This document shows, piece after piece, positions 28,774-39,047 of a DNA stretch of 43,300 nucleotides. Position 1 is the first letter of the stretch, and each line of letters begins with the position of its first letter. A program made the position numbers and the translations under genes. Below the pieces are notes generated by a model that saw only the letters and a program-made list of their open reading frames with translations, was not told the DNA's origin and searched no databases. The DNA comes from Methanotorris formicicus Mc-S-70 (GTDB lineage: Archaea; AGJL01; Methanococci; Methanococcales; Methanococcaceae): positions 1 through 43,300 of the forward strand of contig NZ_AGJL01000009.1 of NCBI RefSeq assembly GCF_000243455.1. Direction: 5' to 3'.

Positions 28774-30024
28774 TTATGCTTTCAAAATTTCATAAAATAT
28801 CTCTGCCATTTTTATTAGATCCTCTATTTTTATATGTTCGTTTGGTTGATGTGCCGTTTCCTTACCAATGCCCCAAACTACTGTATCATATCCCTTCTCT
28901 CTTAAAAATGCTGCCACTGTTCCTCCACCCATTCCACAAAGTTTTGGTTCTTTATTTAAAACCTTTTTTATGGCATCCTTTAACTCTAAAACTACTGTGG
29001 AATCTTCTTTTGTTCTTTGAGATTTTTCTTTTTTAAGTATTTCATAGGCAATCTCAACATCATCCTCATTCTTTTTATCGTAAAGGATGAGGTATTTATC
29101 AATATTTTTCTTAAAATCATCAATATATTCCTCAATAAATTTCAAAACCTCATCTACATCATAATCTGGCAAAATCCTACAATCGAAGCAAACCTCAACA
29201 TATCCCGGGATTGTATTGGTGTTTTCTACATTATTTACAATAACCGTTGGTTCAAACGTTGATTGTGGTGGAGAAAAAATGTCATCCTTATTGTTATATT
29301 TTTCATATAATTTTTTATAAAGTTCATTTGCAAAGTTAAACATTAAGATATCTGCGTTAATCCCATCATCTGGCATACTTCCATGGCACTGCTTTCCTTT
29401 TATTTTAAATTTAATCCATAATATGCTTTTCTCTGCAATCTCAATGTAGTTTCCTTCTGGTGTACCAAAATCTGGGACAATTATTAAATCATCCTTTTTG
29501 AATATCTCTTTTTCATAATTATCTAATAGATATTTTAACCCATACTCACTGCCATCCTCCTCATCAGACACAAATATTAAAGATAAATTGTATTTTGGGG
29601 AAATATTACTTTCAAAAATCATCTTCAACAGCAAAAATGAAGAAACGATTGCCTTATGGTTATCTTCACTTCCCCTCCCATATATCATGCCATCTTTTAC
29701 AACTGGCTCATAAGGATTGGTTTCCCATAAACTTAAATCCCCTTCTGGAACCGTATCGAGGTGAGAAATAATATGTAAGGTCTTTTCTTTTCCAAAATCA
29801 AATTTTGCAACAATATTCGGCCTCTCTATACCATATTTATCCACAACGTTGTATGTTTTTATGGAGTGGTTTTCTATGTTGTATTTTTTGATATATTCAT
29901 TTAATTTGTTCAATACATATTCCGCCTTTTCTTTCTCTCCTTTTCCTCCAAATGTTGGATTTACTGAATTTATTTTGATTAAATTGGATGATATCCTTAT
30001 AGTTTCTTCTACAATATCCCTCAT
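28774..30024 (-). CDS. M20-family metallohydrolase (MJ0457-like)
   Basis: Zinc peptidase/deacylase of the ArgE/DapE/CPG2 group. The 416 residues show the first metal motif IISHLDTVPEGD (H88, D90), the GRGSEDNHKA aspartate, the catalytic acid in SDEEDGSEYG and the final histidine region ETAHQPNEHIKIED. The dimerisation domain lies around residues 205-330 (KGKQCHGSMPDDG). Candidate roles are peptide or succinyl-diaminopimelate hydrolysis; substrate cannot be read from sequence. ATG 30024 follows AGGTGTCTAC. It diverges from the DUF1847 gene. Confidence 0.9.
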   Translation of the reverse strand: MRDIVEETIRISSNLIKINSVNPTFGGKGEKEKAEYVLNKLNEYIKKYNIENHSIKTYNVVDKYGIERPNIVAKFDFGKEKTLHIISHLDTVPEGDLSLWETNPYEPVVKDGMIYGRGSEDNHKAIVSSFLLLKMIFESNISPKYNLSLIFVSDEEDGSEYGLKYLLDNYEKEIFKKDDLIIVPDFGTPEGNYIEIAEKSILWIKFKIKGKQCHGSMPDDGINADILMFNFANELYKKLYEKYNNKDDIFSPPQSTFEPTVIVNNVENTNTIPGYVEVCFDCRILPDYDVDEVLKFIEEYIDDFKKNIDKYLILYDKKNEDDVEIAYEILKKEKSQRTKEDSTVVLELKDAIKKVLNKEPKLCGMGGGTVAAFLREKGYDTVVWGIGKETAHQPNEHIKIEDLIKMAEIFYEILKA

Positions 30025-30091
30025 GTAGACACCTTTTTAATTTTTTATATATTTGTTTTAATAATTATATTTTAAATATTAAGGTGATGGT

Positions 30092-30661
30092 ATGAGATGT
30101 GCAAGATGCAATAAAAAGGATTGCTCAAATGGAAAAAACTGCAAAGATGATATTTTAGAGAATGTTATGGAGGAATATAAAAAAGAAGAAAACTTAAAAA
30201 TAGCAAAAGTTGCTTCTTTTATCGAAGGAAATTTCTACATGAAAAAAACAAGGTTAGAGGAGATTATTGAATTTTGTAAAATGATGGATTATAAAAGAAT
30301 CGGTATTGCCTTTTGCATTGGATTAGAAAGAGAAGCAAAAATTTTAGATGAAATACTATCCAAGAGTTTTGATGTTTATTCTGTCTGTTGTAAGGTTTGT
30401 GGTGTTGATAAGGATGAATTTGGACTAACCTACATTAATAAAAATCAAAAAGAAACCATGTGCAATCCAATCGCTCAAGCATTAATTTTAAATGAAAAAA
30501 AGACAGATTTAAATATTATTTTGGGACTTTGTATTGGGCATGACATCCTATTTCAAAAATACTCCAACGCCCCAACAACAACCTTTGCAGTTAAGGACAG
30601 GGTTCTCGCTCACAATCCTTTAGGGGTTATTTATAGTGGATATTATTTGAAAAGATTTTGA
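30092..30661 (+). CDS. DUF1847 cysteine-rich metal-binding protein
   Basis: A 189-residue protein: the N-terminal CARCNKKDCSNGKNC cluster can hold metal, and the middle contains RIGIAFCIGLEREAKIL, VCCKVCGVDK and the late block GLCIGHDILFQKYS. This matches DUF1847, found in anaerobes, with no known reaction; the cysteine pattern suggests an Fe-S or zinc site. ATG 30092 follows AAGGTGATGGT. It is the last clearly intact chromosomal gene before the transposon-rich island. Confidence 0.88.
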   Translation: MRCARCNKKDCSNGKNCKDDILENVMEEYKKEENLKIAKVASFIEGNFYMKKTRLEEIIEFCKMMDYKRIGIAFCIGLEREAKILDEILSKSFDVYSVCCKVCGVDKDEFGLTYINKNQKETMCNPIAQALILNEKKTDLNIILGLCIGHDILFQKYSNAPTTTFAVKDRVLAHNPLGVIYSGYYLKRF

Positions 30662-30731
30662 TTTAAACGGTAGTTCCCATCAAATAGATAAATATATAAC
30701 TATATGATTATAGATTACTACAAAAAAATAG

Positions 30732-31383
30732 TTGGAGGGTAATAACATCGTAGATAAATCTAAAATTCCGAGAATTAAGCGTTTAATAAATCTTATGCGA
30801 GCTAAGTTTTACCTAATAGTCGTCAAATACAAAATCGCCATACACACGCAGAGAGAAAATATCTCTCTTAGACTTAATAATCTTTTCGGTTCTTTGTATG
30901 ATATACTTTTCGGGAGTTTATAAGAGGGATTATGAAATACTAATCGAATATTTAGGACTATTTACAAAAATTAGATATAACAAGATTGTTGAACGAATAA
31001 ATAGATATGAACAACTTTTATTCGAGATTCAAAAGACTTTCCTAAACAAAAATTGTTTATTATTCATATATACAATCCCAATTGAAACGAAAAAATCCGT
31101 AAGAAAGGGAAGACATGAAAAAATTGGATACTCGGAACTTATTAAAAAAACGGCAGTGTTGGATATAACCCATCGAAAAGACTGTGGTATTATGGATACA
31201 AAGCAACTTATATTACCGATGGGTTGTATCTAATGTTGATATCCATAAATCCTGCAAATCAGCATGATTTGGACATTCTAAAAGAAAATTTTAGAGGGTT
31301 TGTTCGGGAATTTATGAACTGCAGTATAATCGGAGACAAAGGATATATAGATAAGGGCTTCGAAAACTTATTAAGGCAGGGGA
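30732..31383 (+). pseudogene. Decayed IS982-family transposase, 3' end lost
   Basis: Coding runs through at least two frame changes. It starts near IPRIKRLINLMRAKFYLIV, shifts around 30900 to RDYEILIEYLGLFTKIRYNK and the IETKKSVRKGRHEKIGYSEL region, then shifts near 31190 to LISINPANQHDLDILKENF and IIGDKGYIDKGFENLL. PANxHD and GDKGY are IS982 DDE-domain hallmarks, and one expected catalytic Asp is replaced by Tyr in FIYTIPIET. The frame stops where the IS4-type element begins (31384), and the rest of the gene is not found beyond that element. Confidence 0.8.
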
Positions 31384-32534
31384 ACTGACAGTGTGATTAC
31401 GAGAATCCTTTCCTTATTAGTTCTTTACTACACTCTTTAATCACTTCATAGAATGATAATCCATATTTGTGGCTTAAATATTCTATACAGTTTGATACCA
31501 TTGCTATAAACCTAACAAACCCAATATTGCTCTTTTCAGACGTTAGGTAATTTCCCTCAACATCTAAAATCGATTTATCTCTTCTATGCTTTTCTTCTAT
31601 CTTTGGTCTCTTCATATACTCGCTTATTATGTTCTCTGCCTTCTTTTTATGGTTTGTAGAGACCAGATACTAGGTTTTTTCTGATTTTCCATCAACACTG
31701 CAACGATTTTAACTCTACCAACATCGGGAATATTGACCACTTTCTCGGATAATCTAAACTTTATTCCATTAATAGTCCTTAATTTAAGCTTTTCTTTCTC
31801 GAAATCCCTCTTAAATAGTCCTTCTACCTTAACCTTCTTACCGAAATATTCAACTATCAGGTTTTTCCTAAGTTTACCAATATATTCCATTCCCAATTCT
31901 TTAGATTCCTTCATAATTTTCTTTGTCGTTACAAAAGTGTCTACTACGACCGTCCCGATATCTATATGAGTTAAGAATCTAATAATTTCGATGAATATGT
32001 CTGTGGATTTTTTGCCAAGTGGTTTTATTGTAGTGTAAATCGAATATATCCCTTTTTTTCGTGATAAATACAGCAGTTTATCTGCTCTTGATATGGTTTG
32101 CTATGTCTTTCGATGTAGTTATATCGAATATTGCAACCATAAACCTTTTTACTCCATCTCCTTAGTAGCGTTGAATCGATTATTGCAGTGTATTTAAATC
32201 TATTGTCATCAAAATATCGGGAAGGTTGGATAGTTGAGTATACAAACAAACTCATTTCTGATAGTTTGTAGGTTTTTAACGATAGTCGTTCTGTGAATTC
32301 CCGAGACATACTCTGAAAATGCTTTGATAGTTTTTATTGGCGTTAGTGTTCTAACCTGTGCGAACCTAGATAACTCCTCCGAACAGTTAAATCCTAAACT
32401 ATTTATAGAATTAGTGAGTATATTATTAAGTGCTGCTAGCATGGAGGCTTCACCGTTTTTTAACGAGTTATTTAAGTACTACCTATTTCTATTTTTTGGT
32501 CTTAATTTTAATAGTGTTAAATCACACTATCAGT
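31384..32534 (-). mobile_element. IS4-superfamily insertion sequence, degenerate
   Basis: An 1151-base element bounded by imperfect terminal inverted repeats ACTGACAGTGTGATT (31384-31398) and AATCACACTATCAGT (32520-32534), 14 of 15 positions matching. It encodes one broken transposase on the minus strand. A shortened sister copy lies at 19007-19362. No obvious target duplication: the left flank is in the IS982 remnant and the right flank in the methylase gene, so rearrangement probably followed insertion. Confidence 0.85.
31397..32442 (-). pseudogene. IS4-superfamily DDE transposase, frameshifted
   Basis: Pieces in order: NSINSLGFNCSEELSRFAQV near the N-terminus; FKYTAIIDSTLLRRWSKKVY with the first catalytic Asp; an interrupted stretch around 31915-32025; YIGKLRKNLIVEYFGKKVKV; then a frame change near 31672 to YLVSTNHKKKAENIISEY. 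The C-terminal YMKRPKIEEKHRRDK satisfies the Y-x2-R-x3-E-x6-K motif of IS4-type transposases exactly. The gene ends SKELIRKGFS. At least two frame disruptions make it inactive. Confidence 0.8.
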
Positions 32535-34598
32535 AAAGAAATATCATGAAGGGGATGAGAGGTTTGCAAGGCAGAGGTTGTTGGTTAAGGTTAAAGTTGA
32601 AGATGGGGATTTAATTTTTGAAAAAGCATCTTTAGAGGATAATAAAAAATTAGATATTGCTAAGGAGAAAGTTAAAAAGCTTATAGAGTGTGGAGATGTC
32701 GATGTGCCTAGTGAAAATTTATGGAATTACTCTGCAAGTGGTGGAGGAGCATTAAGTATATTTATTTGGGGATTTAATAAATTTTATAAACTCTTTAACC
32801 CAAGGCAGTTATTAACTTTGATAAAAATTACAAAATTGATTAGAGAAGTTGGTAAAAGAGTTGAAGAAGAAAAATTAAAAGAGGGTTGGAATAAAGAGAA
32901 AGCTTTTAAATATTCTGAGGCAATTGCTACTTATTTGAGTATTGCGTTGTTAAAACATTTAGATTATAATACCACTGTTACATTGTGGAATGCAGGTTCA
33001 TGGAGTTTATGCAAAATAGCCCATACTCTTACTAACAGAGGAATATCAATGCAATGGAATTGGTGTGAGATGTATCCTATTGTTAATATTCCTTTAGCTT
33101 ATCCGAGCACATTAAAAACAACTATTAATAGTTTAGAATATCTAACCTCTGCACTATCAAATAAACCAAATAACTTAGATGGCTATTTAAATAATTCAAA
33201 CAACAAAACCCAATCTATAAAAATCATTCAAGGGGATGCAACAGCCTTAAACTTAAATGAAAAGTTTGATGTTATAGTTACAGACCCCCTTATGCCGATG
33301 ATGTCCCTTACACTGAACTATCTGACTTCTATTATGTTTGGCTTAAAAGGGCTTTGTCTGATGTTGAAAACAACAAACTAATCCCAAGATATCATAAAGA
33401 GGCATTTTTCAAAAAGATAGGCAAAAAATACAAAGAGATAAAAACACAATGGCAAGAGTTTGCTAAAAAAGAAGTCTCTGAAAATGCTGGTAGATTTATG
33501 GACTTAAATAATAAAAAAGAAGTAGCAAAGCATCACTTTGAAAATCTCTTCTCACAAGCATTCATATCAATGAAAAATCATCTAAAAGATGATGGTTTAT
33601 TAGTTACCTACTATGCACACACAAACCCTGACTCATGGGCAAATCTTTTAGAAGCTGGCTGGAAGAGGGCAAAATTAACAATAACAAGAGCTCTACCTTT
33701 AACAACTGAATCAAAAACAAACATTGTATCAAGAGGAAAGTTATCTTTAGACACTTCAATAATTGCAGTTTGGAAAAAGAAAGAACTAAAAGATAAAGCT
33801 CTAATAACATCTTTACTACCAAAATTAAGAGAGAAAGGAAGAGAAACAGCAGAACTATTAATAAAACATGGACAACACGATTTAGATTTGCTTTATGGTG
33901 TAATGGCAGGAATTTTGGAAGAGATAACTCAATACAACGAAATTGTAAGCCCAGAAGGAAAATTAACAACAAAAGACATTTTAGATAAATATGTATATCC
34001 AATTACAATATACAGCATTATAGATGCAATTTCAAAAGAAAAAGAGGGAATATTAAAAATCTCTTCAAAACCAGCCCTATTCTACACAACTTACAAAATC
34101 CTATTTGGTAGTAAAACTTTAGGTAGTGGAGACCTAATATTATTAAATATTTCAACTGGTATTGATAAAAGAGCAGCAGTTGACTACAAACTAATAAAAG
34201 AGGAGAGTAAAGGATATACCTTAAACTCTCCCGACTTAATAAAAGAACTCAACAACAAATATCTATATCAGTTTTTAATTGAAAAGGGCATAAATCCAAC
34301 AAACCCTGAGATAGAGACATCAATAGACATCCTTCACTTACTTGAATTCTATGCCTTTGCATATCCAATGGATGCATTTAAATCTAAGCTTGAAGAGTTA
34401 AAAAATAAATACCCAACAGAGGTTGATGAGGCAATAAATATCGCCAAACTAATAAACAAATATTATGAAAGCGTATTTAAGGGGTTATACACAGGCAAAA
34501 AAGATAGTGAGATTGACAAACTACTCCAAAAAGATAAAATTTATGAACTATATTTAATAAGAAGATTAGTAAGATTCTTAGAAGGAAAGGCATTTTAA
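32535..34598 (+). pseudogene. Adenine-specific DNA methylase (DUF1156/COG1743 type), N-truncated and frameshifted
   Basis: The coding frame is open from the IS end: KKYHEGDERFARQRLLVKVK reads straight out of 32534, so the real start and the DUF1156/zinc-ribbon N-terminus are missing. The AdoMet-fold part (LWNYSASGGGALSIFIWG, TVTLWNAGSWSLCKIAHTL) is followed by the catalytic motif, where the C run 33285-33289 is one base short: TDPP-YADDVPYTELSDF would be read only after a -1 shift. The second frame runs from there to 34598. About 688 codons remain of a roughly 900-1000 residue family. It should have marked host DNA for the downstream restriction-like genes; as written it is dead. Confidence 0.85.
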
Positions 34599-34637
34599 AT
34601 TTTAACTTTTTTAATTTTTATTTTTGCGGGTGGTAAA

Positions 34638-35666
34638 ATGAAATTCTACAATAGAGAAAAAGAACTCAACTACTTAAAAACTTATGTTCAATTAGAACCA
34701 AACTCTATATTGTTTGTTTATGGTCCTAAATCATCTGGAAAATCAACAGTTATGCTAAGGGTTATTGAAGAGTTATCTAAGAGAGAAGATTTAATATTTT
34801 TTTATTACGATTTAAGAAAATATGCAACACCAACAAAGGAAGAGTTTTTAAAAATATTTTTTGAAAAGTCGGATAAAAAATATCTTCTCAATAAGTTGGA
34901 GATTAATTTAGGAATCTGCAAATTCGGAGTAGAGGAGAATTTTGATTTTAACAACTTATCTTTGAATGATGTTTTTGATAAGATAAATGAGAGTATAAAT
35001 GCTGTTGTTAAAGATGGGAAGAAGCCAGTTTTAATAATAGATGAATTGCAGAAGTTAAAAAATATCTATTTCAATGGAAATGGCAAAGGAGATAAGTCCT
35101 TGTTGAGTGAGTTGTTTAATCTCTTTGTTCATTTAACTAAAGTTAGGCATCTATGCCATGTTATTTGTTTAACATCTGATACTTTGTTTATTGATGAAAT
35201 ATATAGAAATTCAACTTTAAAAAATGCTTCTGAATATTATTTAATTGATTGGTTGAGAAAAGGGAGTATAAGAAATATCTTAAAAGAAGAGGGATTTAAT
35301 GAGGAAGAAATAAACTATTGCTTAGATTATCTATCATTACCTTATGAAATCTCCCAATTGATAAATAATAAAAAATTAGGCGTTTCAGTTGAAGAAACAA
35401 TAAAACAATGGATTAATGTTGAAGCAGATGGGTTAAGGTTTTTAATAGCAAACATGCCAGAAGATTTGGATGAAAATAAAATAAATGAGATTTTAAACAA
35501 ATTTAAAAACAACATTAAAGTTAGGGATTATGAAATAATAAAAAGAGACCTCATCAAAGAAGTTAAGTTTTTAATTGAGAATGAGATTTTGTTTTATGAT
35601 GTGATTAATGGCATAATCAAACCAACTTCAATAATAGAGTGGTATGCTATTAAAGAAGTCATCTAA
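34638..35666 (+). CDS. Archaeal P-loop ATPase
   Basis: A 342-residue ATPase of the archaeal ATPase (PF01637-like, STAND-related) family. It starts MKFYNREKELNYLKTYV, with Walker A YGPKSSGKSTVM near residues 30-41 and Walker B PVLIIDELQKL near residue 132. A C-terminal winged-helix-like region follows (NEILFYDVINGIIKPTS). The ATG follows GGGTGG and the frame is intact. It is 39 bases after the methylase and 15 before the DUF499 gene, so it is part of the cassette. A sensor or motor role is inferred. Confidence 0.85.
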   Translation: MKFYNREKELNYLKTYVQLEPNSILFVYGPKSSGKSTVMLRVIEELSKREDLIFFYYDLRKYATPTKEEFLKIFFEKSDKKYLLNKLEINLGICKFGVEENFDFNNLSLNDVFDKINESINAVVKDGKKPVLIIDELQKLKNIYFNGNGKGDKSLLSELFNLFVHLTKVRHLCHVICLTSDTLFIDEIYRNSTLKNASEYYLIDWLRKGSIRNILKEEGFNEEEINYCLDYLSLPYEISQLINNKKLGVSVEETIKQWINVEADGLRFLIANMPEDLDENKINEILNKFKNNIKVRDYEIIKRDLIKEVKFLIENEILFYDVINGIIKPTSIIEWYAIKEVI

Positions 35667-35681
35667 AAGGGGGGGAGAATT

Positions 35682-38600
35682 ATGCAAAAATTAAAAGTTT
35701 GGGAGGATGTTTTAGATGAGACCTTAGATATGCAAGTTGCTCCTGAATTAGGAGATGTTGTAAATAAAACAGCCCATAAAATTTATACAGAACCAGAAGA
35801 ATTCTTTAAAAGAACTTACTTTACTGACTCTATGGTGCAAATACTTAGTAGGTTATTAAATACCTTAAGTGGAGAAGAAAGACACAATATATTCTTGATA
35901 TACTCTCTTTTTGGGGGAGGGAAAACTCATACAATATTAACAATATATCATGCAATTAACAATCCTGAATCTCTTATAAATGAAAATACTCTAAAAGATT
36001 ATCCTGAAGATAAAAAAGAAAAGATAAAAAGCATTGGATTAAAATTAAAAGACCTTCAAAATCAAAACATAAAAATACTTCCAATATATGGAAAAGGAAA
36101 ATTAGGACAGCCAAGCAATCCATTAAACTTTGAACCCTACAAAATCAAAACATTATGGGGATACATAGGGCATTGTTTAGGAAAATATGCACTTGTTGAA
36201 AACGATGACAAAAACTTAACAGTCCCTACCATAGACACAATTAGAGAGCTTTTAAAAGGAAATAAAGTGGTGTTTTTAGTTGATGAGATTGTTCATTATA
36301 TAGATAATTTATACAACAGTGGAAATGAAGATGATAGAAGATATGCAAAAAATATCTGCAAGTTTTTTGATGCTCTATCCACTGCTTTAATTGGGACTGA
36401 TAGTGTAATGATTCTAACTTTACCAATGGAAAAAGATGGAGAAAAAGTTGAAAAAGGATATAATAAGGAAATAGTTCTTTCTCTCCATAGGGCAGTTGAG
36501 AGAGTTGGAGGGGCTGAGCTTTATTCTCCATTGAGAACAGAAGGTATTTCAGGAGGAGAAATTGTTGAAATTTTAAAGAAAAGGATTTTTGAAAACATAG
36601 ATAATGACTTTAAAGAAAAAATAATTGAGAAATACAGAGAAGCTTATGCAAACACTGACATATTTGGAAGATTTGAAGAAAATTTATCAAAAACATATCC
36701 TTTCCATCCAGAGTATATAGCAACATTAAGAACTATTGTTGAAAGAGGTAACTTGCAAAAAACAAGGGATATGGTTAGAATAACAAGAATTGTTGTAAGA
36801 AACTTATTACAGGAAGATGAGTTTCCAACCTTAATAATGCCATATCACATAAATCCAAGAAATGAAAAACTAAAAGGGATATTGTTTGGAAAAAATCAAA
36901 TATTTGCTGACTATGGAGGAGCAGTGTTGGATGTGGATTTATCCCTTGAAAAATTCAAAAGATTTTCAAAACCAGAATTGGCAGAGGTTATTTTGAGGTA
37001 TATATTCTTAAAAACCTATCCTTATGATTCTCCAACACCACTTGAAGGATTTCCAAAAAAAGATAGTATTGCAAGGGCTGTTTATGAAATCAACTTCTTT
37101 GAAAAACATGCATTGCAATTAACCGATATTCCAAACATTATAAGTGAGATTGAAAAAAGCTCATCATTCATATATTTAAACAAAAAGGATGAAATCTTCT
37201 GGTTTTGGAGAGTTGCAAATGTATCTCAAATGGTTGAAAGCAAAAAAGAAGAGTTGCTCACGCTCAATATAGTTAGTGTTCATAAGAAACTTGAAGAATT
37301 TGTTAAAAAATTTGCTGTTGAAGGAAAGGGTCTAAAGACTAAAAAAATTGGAAATAATATAACATTTTTCAAAAAGAATGATATTATAGTGTCAAGAGAC
37401 CCACAAGAATTCCAAGATGATGAGGATTATAAATTGCAAATACTCATAAGAGATGATGTTGATAAATCCACACTTTACAGGATAATCTACCAATATGGAA
37501 CTGGAACGAGAACATATAGAAATACAATAACTGTTTGCTATGCAGATAAAGTCCTAAACAAATTACTTGAAATAACTGCCCGTATAATTGCCTGTGATAA
37601 AGTAAAAGGAGACATTAAAGCAAAATATAAATCTTATGGAGAGGAAGTAGTTCAAATACAAACAAATATGGTAAGAAGTATTGAAGATGATGCAAAGGCA
37701 GAGTTTGATGAATTTGTAGCAAATACATTTAAAAAAATTGCATATCCTAAAGATAATGATGTAGAGATTGTTGATGCCACTCCAACATCCAAGTCAATAC
37801 TTGAAAACGTGTATTCCACATTAGTTGAGTGGGGAAAAATCCCATCCAATCTAACTTTTGAAGGTCTTATGTATAATTTAAATGAAGTAAATATAACTTT
37901 TGATAAACCGATAATGTTTTCAGAACTTAGAAGCATTATTAGAACAAATACAAAACTTCCATTTATTACTGATGAGCAATTAAAAGGGGCGATAAAAGAA
38001 GGTGTTGAAGATTTAAAAATTGGTATTGAGAGTGATGGAAAAGTTCTATTCAAAAGAATCTATCCAAATGTCCCAAATCATGATGAAGCAGGAGTTCCTA
38101 TCCCCGATATAAAAGAAAATGACATAATCTTGCCTAAAATAAAGGCATTAAACAAACAAATAAATCAGATTTTAAAAGATGAAAGGGATGAAGTTGTTGA
38201 TAACAAGTATATAAAAGTTTGGTATGAAGTTCATATTTCAGATTCTGAGTCATTGCCATTAAGAGAACTTGTTGAAGAGACAGAAGAGGGCTTTGTAGTT
38301 AAACCTGAGTTTGTAGATTTATTGATAAATGGCTACATAGTAAGAAAAACTGAAGAAAAGATTATTGGAGAAAGAAATGAATTCTCTTTAAAGATAGATA
38401 GGCACAATATTGAAGGAAAACCTGGAGAAGATGTGAGTGTAAAAGTAGTAATAACTCCATTAAAAGGTAGTGGTTTTGAAGTAAACCTTGAAGTTGAAGA
38501 AGGAGAATTGGATGTAAGTTATGGAAAAGCTCCTTATGAAACAACATGGCACGTCAAAATCCCCGAAGTCAAGAAAACTTATGAGATAAAGGCAGTATCA

Positions 38601-38996
38601 GAAGATGGTGTTGTAAAAACTGATAAAATAACCCTTACCCCAAGAACTGATATTGTAGAAGTTCATGAATTATCTGAAAACTTAAAGGGTGGCATATTAT
38701 TAGAAATAAAGGGCATCAAATCCTATGATGATTTAAACATTATCCCTGAAAACTTGGATGCCAAAGTTAGAGGAGGATTTATTATTGAAAACGATGAATA
38801 CTTTAAAGCAAATTTCAATAATTTATCTCTCGATGTTGTAAAGTATCTTATTGAAGAGATAGAGGGGGTTATGGGTCATAAGCCAAATTTAAATGTTGAG
38901 GTTACTTTTGTAGATGGTGTGAAAATTGATGATTTGATATTTGAGAAACTCAGAAGTTTAAATAAAAAAGTAGTGTTCAAAATTAAGAAATGCTAA
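35682..38996 (+). CDS. DUF499-family large AAA+ ATPase
   Basis: 1104 residues and intact. An N-terminal segment LETLDMQVAPELGDV-like leads to Walker A YSLFGGGKTHTILT (about residues 75-88) and Walker B VVFLVDEIVHYID (about 194-206). Sequence YPFHPEYIATLRTIVERG and the following helical region match DUF499 (COG1483), the same family as BREX PglY/BrxC-type ATPases. The C-terminal third includes an immunoglobulin-like beta module (KPGEDVSVKVVITPLKGSG, about residues 910-980). The start follows AAGGGGGGGAGAATT. It is the core intact component of the putative defence cassette. Confidence 0.9.
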   Translation: MQKLKVWEDVLDETLDMQVAPELGDVVNKTAHKIYTEPEEFFKRTYFTDSMVQILSRLLNTLSGEERHNIFLIYSLFGGGKTHTILTIYHAINNPESLINENTLKDYPEDKKEKIKSIGLKLKDLQNQNIKILPIYGKGKLGQPSNPLNFEPYKIKTLWGYIGHCLGKYALVENDDKNLTVPTIDTIRELLKGNKVVFLVDEIVHYIDNLYNSGNEDDRRYAKNICKFFDALSTALIGTDSVMILTLPMEKDGEKVEKGYNKEIVLSLHRAVERVGGAELYSPLRTEGISGGEIVEILKKRIFENIDNDFKEKIIEKYREAYANTDIFGRFEENLSKTYPFHPEYIATLRTIVERGNLQKTRDMVRITRIVVRNLLQEDEFPTLIMPYHINPRNEKLKGILFGKNQIFADYGGAVLDVDLSLEKFKRFSKPELAEVILRYIFLKTYPYDSPTPLEGFPKKDSIARAVYEINFFEKHALQLTDIPNIISEIEKSSSFIYLNKKDEIFWFWRVANVSQMVESKKEELLTLNIVSVHKKLEEFVKKFAVEGKGLKTKKIGNNITFFKKNDIIVSRDPQEFQDDEDYKLQILIRDDVDKSTLYRIIYQYGTGTRTYRNTITVCYADKVLNKLLEITARIIACDKVKGDIKAKYKSYGEEVVQIQTNMVRSIEDDAKAEFDEFVANTFKKIAYPKDNDVEIVDATPTSKSILENVYSTLVEWGKIPSNLTFEGLMYNLNEVNITFDKPIMFSELRSIIRTNTKLPFITDEQLKGAIKEGVEDLKIGIESDGKVLFKRIYPNVPNHDEAGVPIPDIKENDIILPKIKALNKQINQILKDERDEVVDNKYIKVWYEVHISDSESLPLRELVEETEEGFVVKPEFVDLLINGYIVRKTEEKIIGERNEFSLKIDRHNIEGKPGEDVSVKVVITPLKGSGFEVNLEVEEGELDVSYGKAPYETTWHVKIPEVKKTYEIKAVSEDGVVKTDKITLTPRTDIVEVHELSENLKGGILLEIKGIKSYDDLNIIPENLDAKVRGGFIIENDEYFKANFNNLSLDVVKYLIEEIEGVMGHKPNLNVEVTFVDGVKIDDLIFEKLRSLNKKVVFKIKKC

Positions 38997-38997
38997 A

Positions 38998-39030
38998 TTA
39001 TTTTTTGTTATTTTTTTAGATTATTTTATT
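38998..39030 (+). terminator. T-rich stretch after the DUF499 gene
   Basis: Runs of six and seven T separated by few bases follow the DUF499 stop codon and fit archaeal oligo-T termination signals. As the next gene starts only 20 bases later, partial readthrough is likely. Confidence 0.3.
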
Positions 39031-39047
39031 GTCTGTGAGGTGATGCT

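Noticed and set aside
33281-33290. Programmed -1 ribosomal frameshifting at the C run
   Set aside because: The run does not form a canonical X XXY YYZ slippery heptamer and no downstream stem was evident; mutation or sequencing error is simpler, although not excluded.
32578-33381. Treating the two methylase frames as two separate intact genes
   Set aside because: The first lacks the rest of the catalytic motif and the second begins in the middle of it; a single base restores one continuous methylase.
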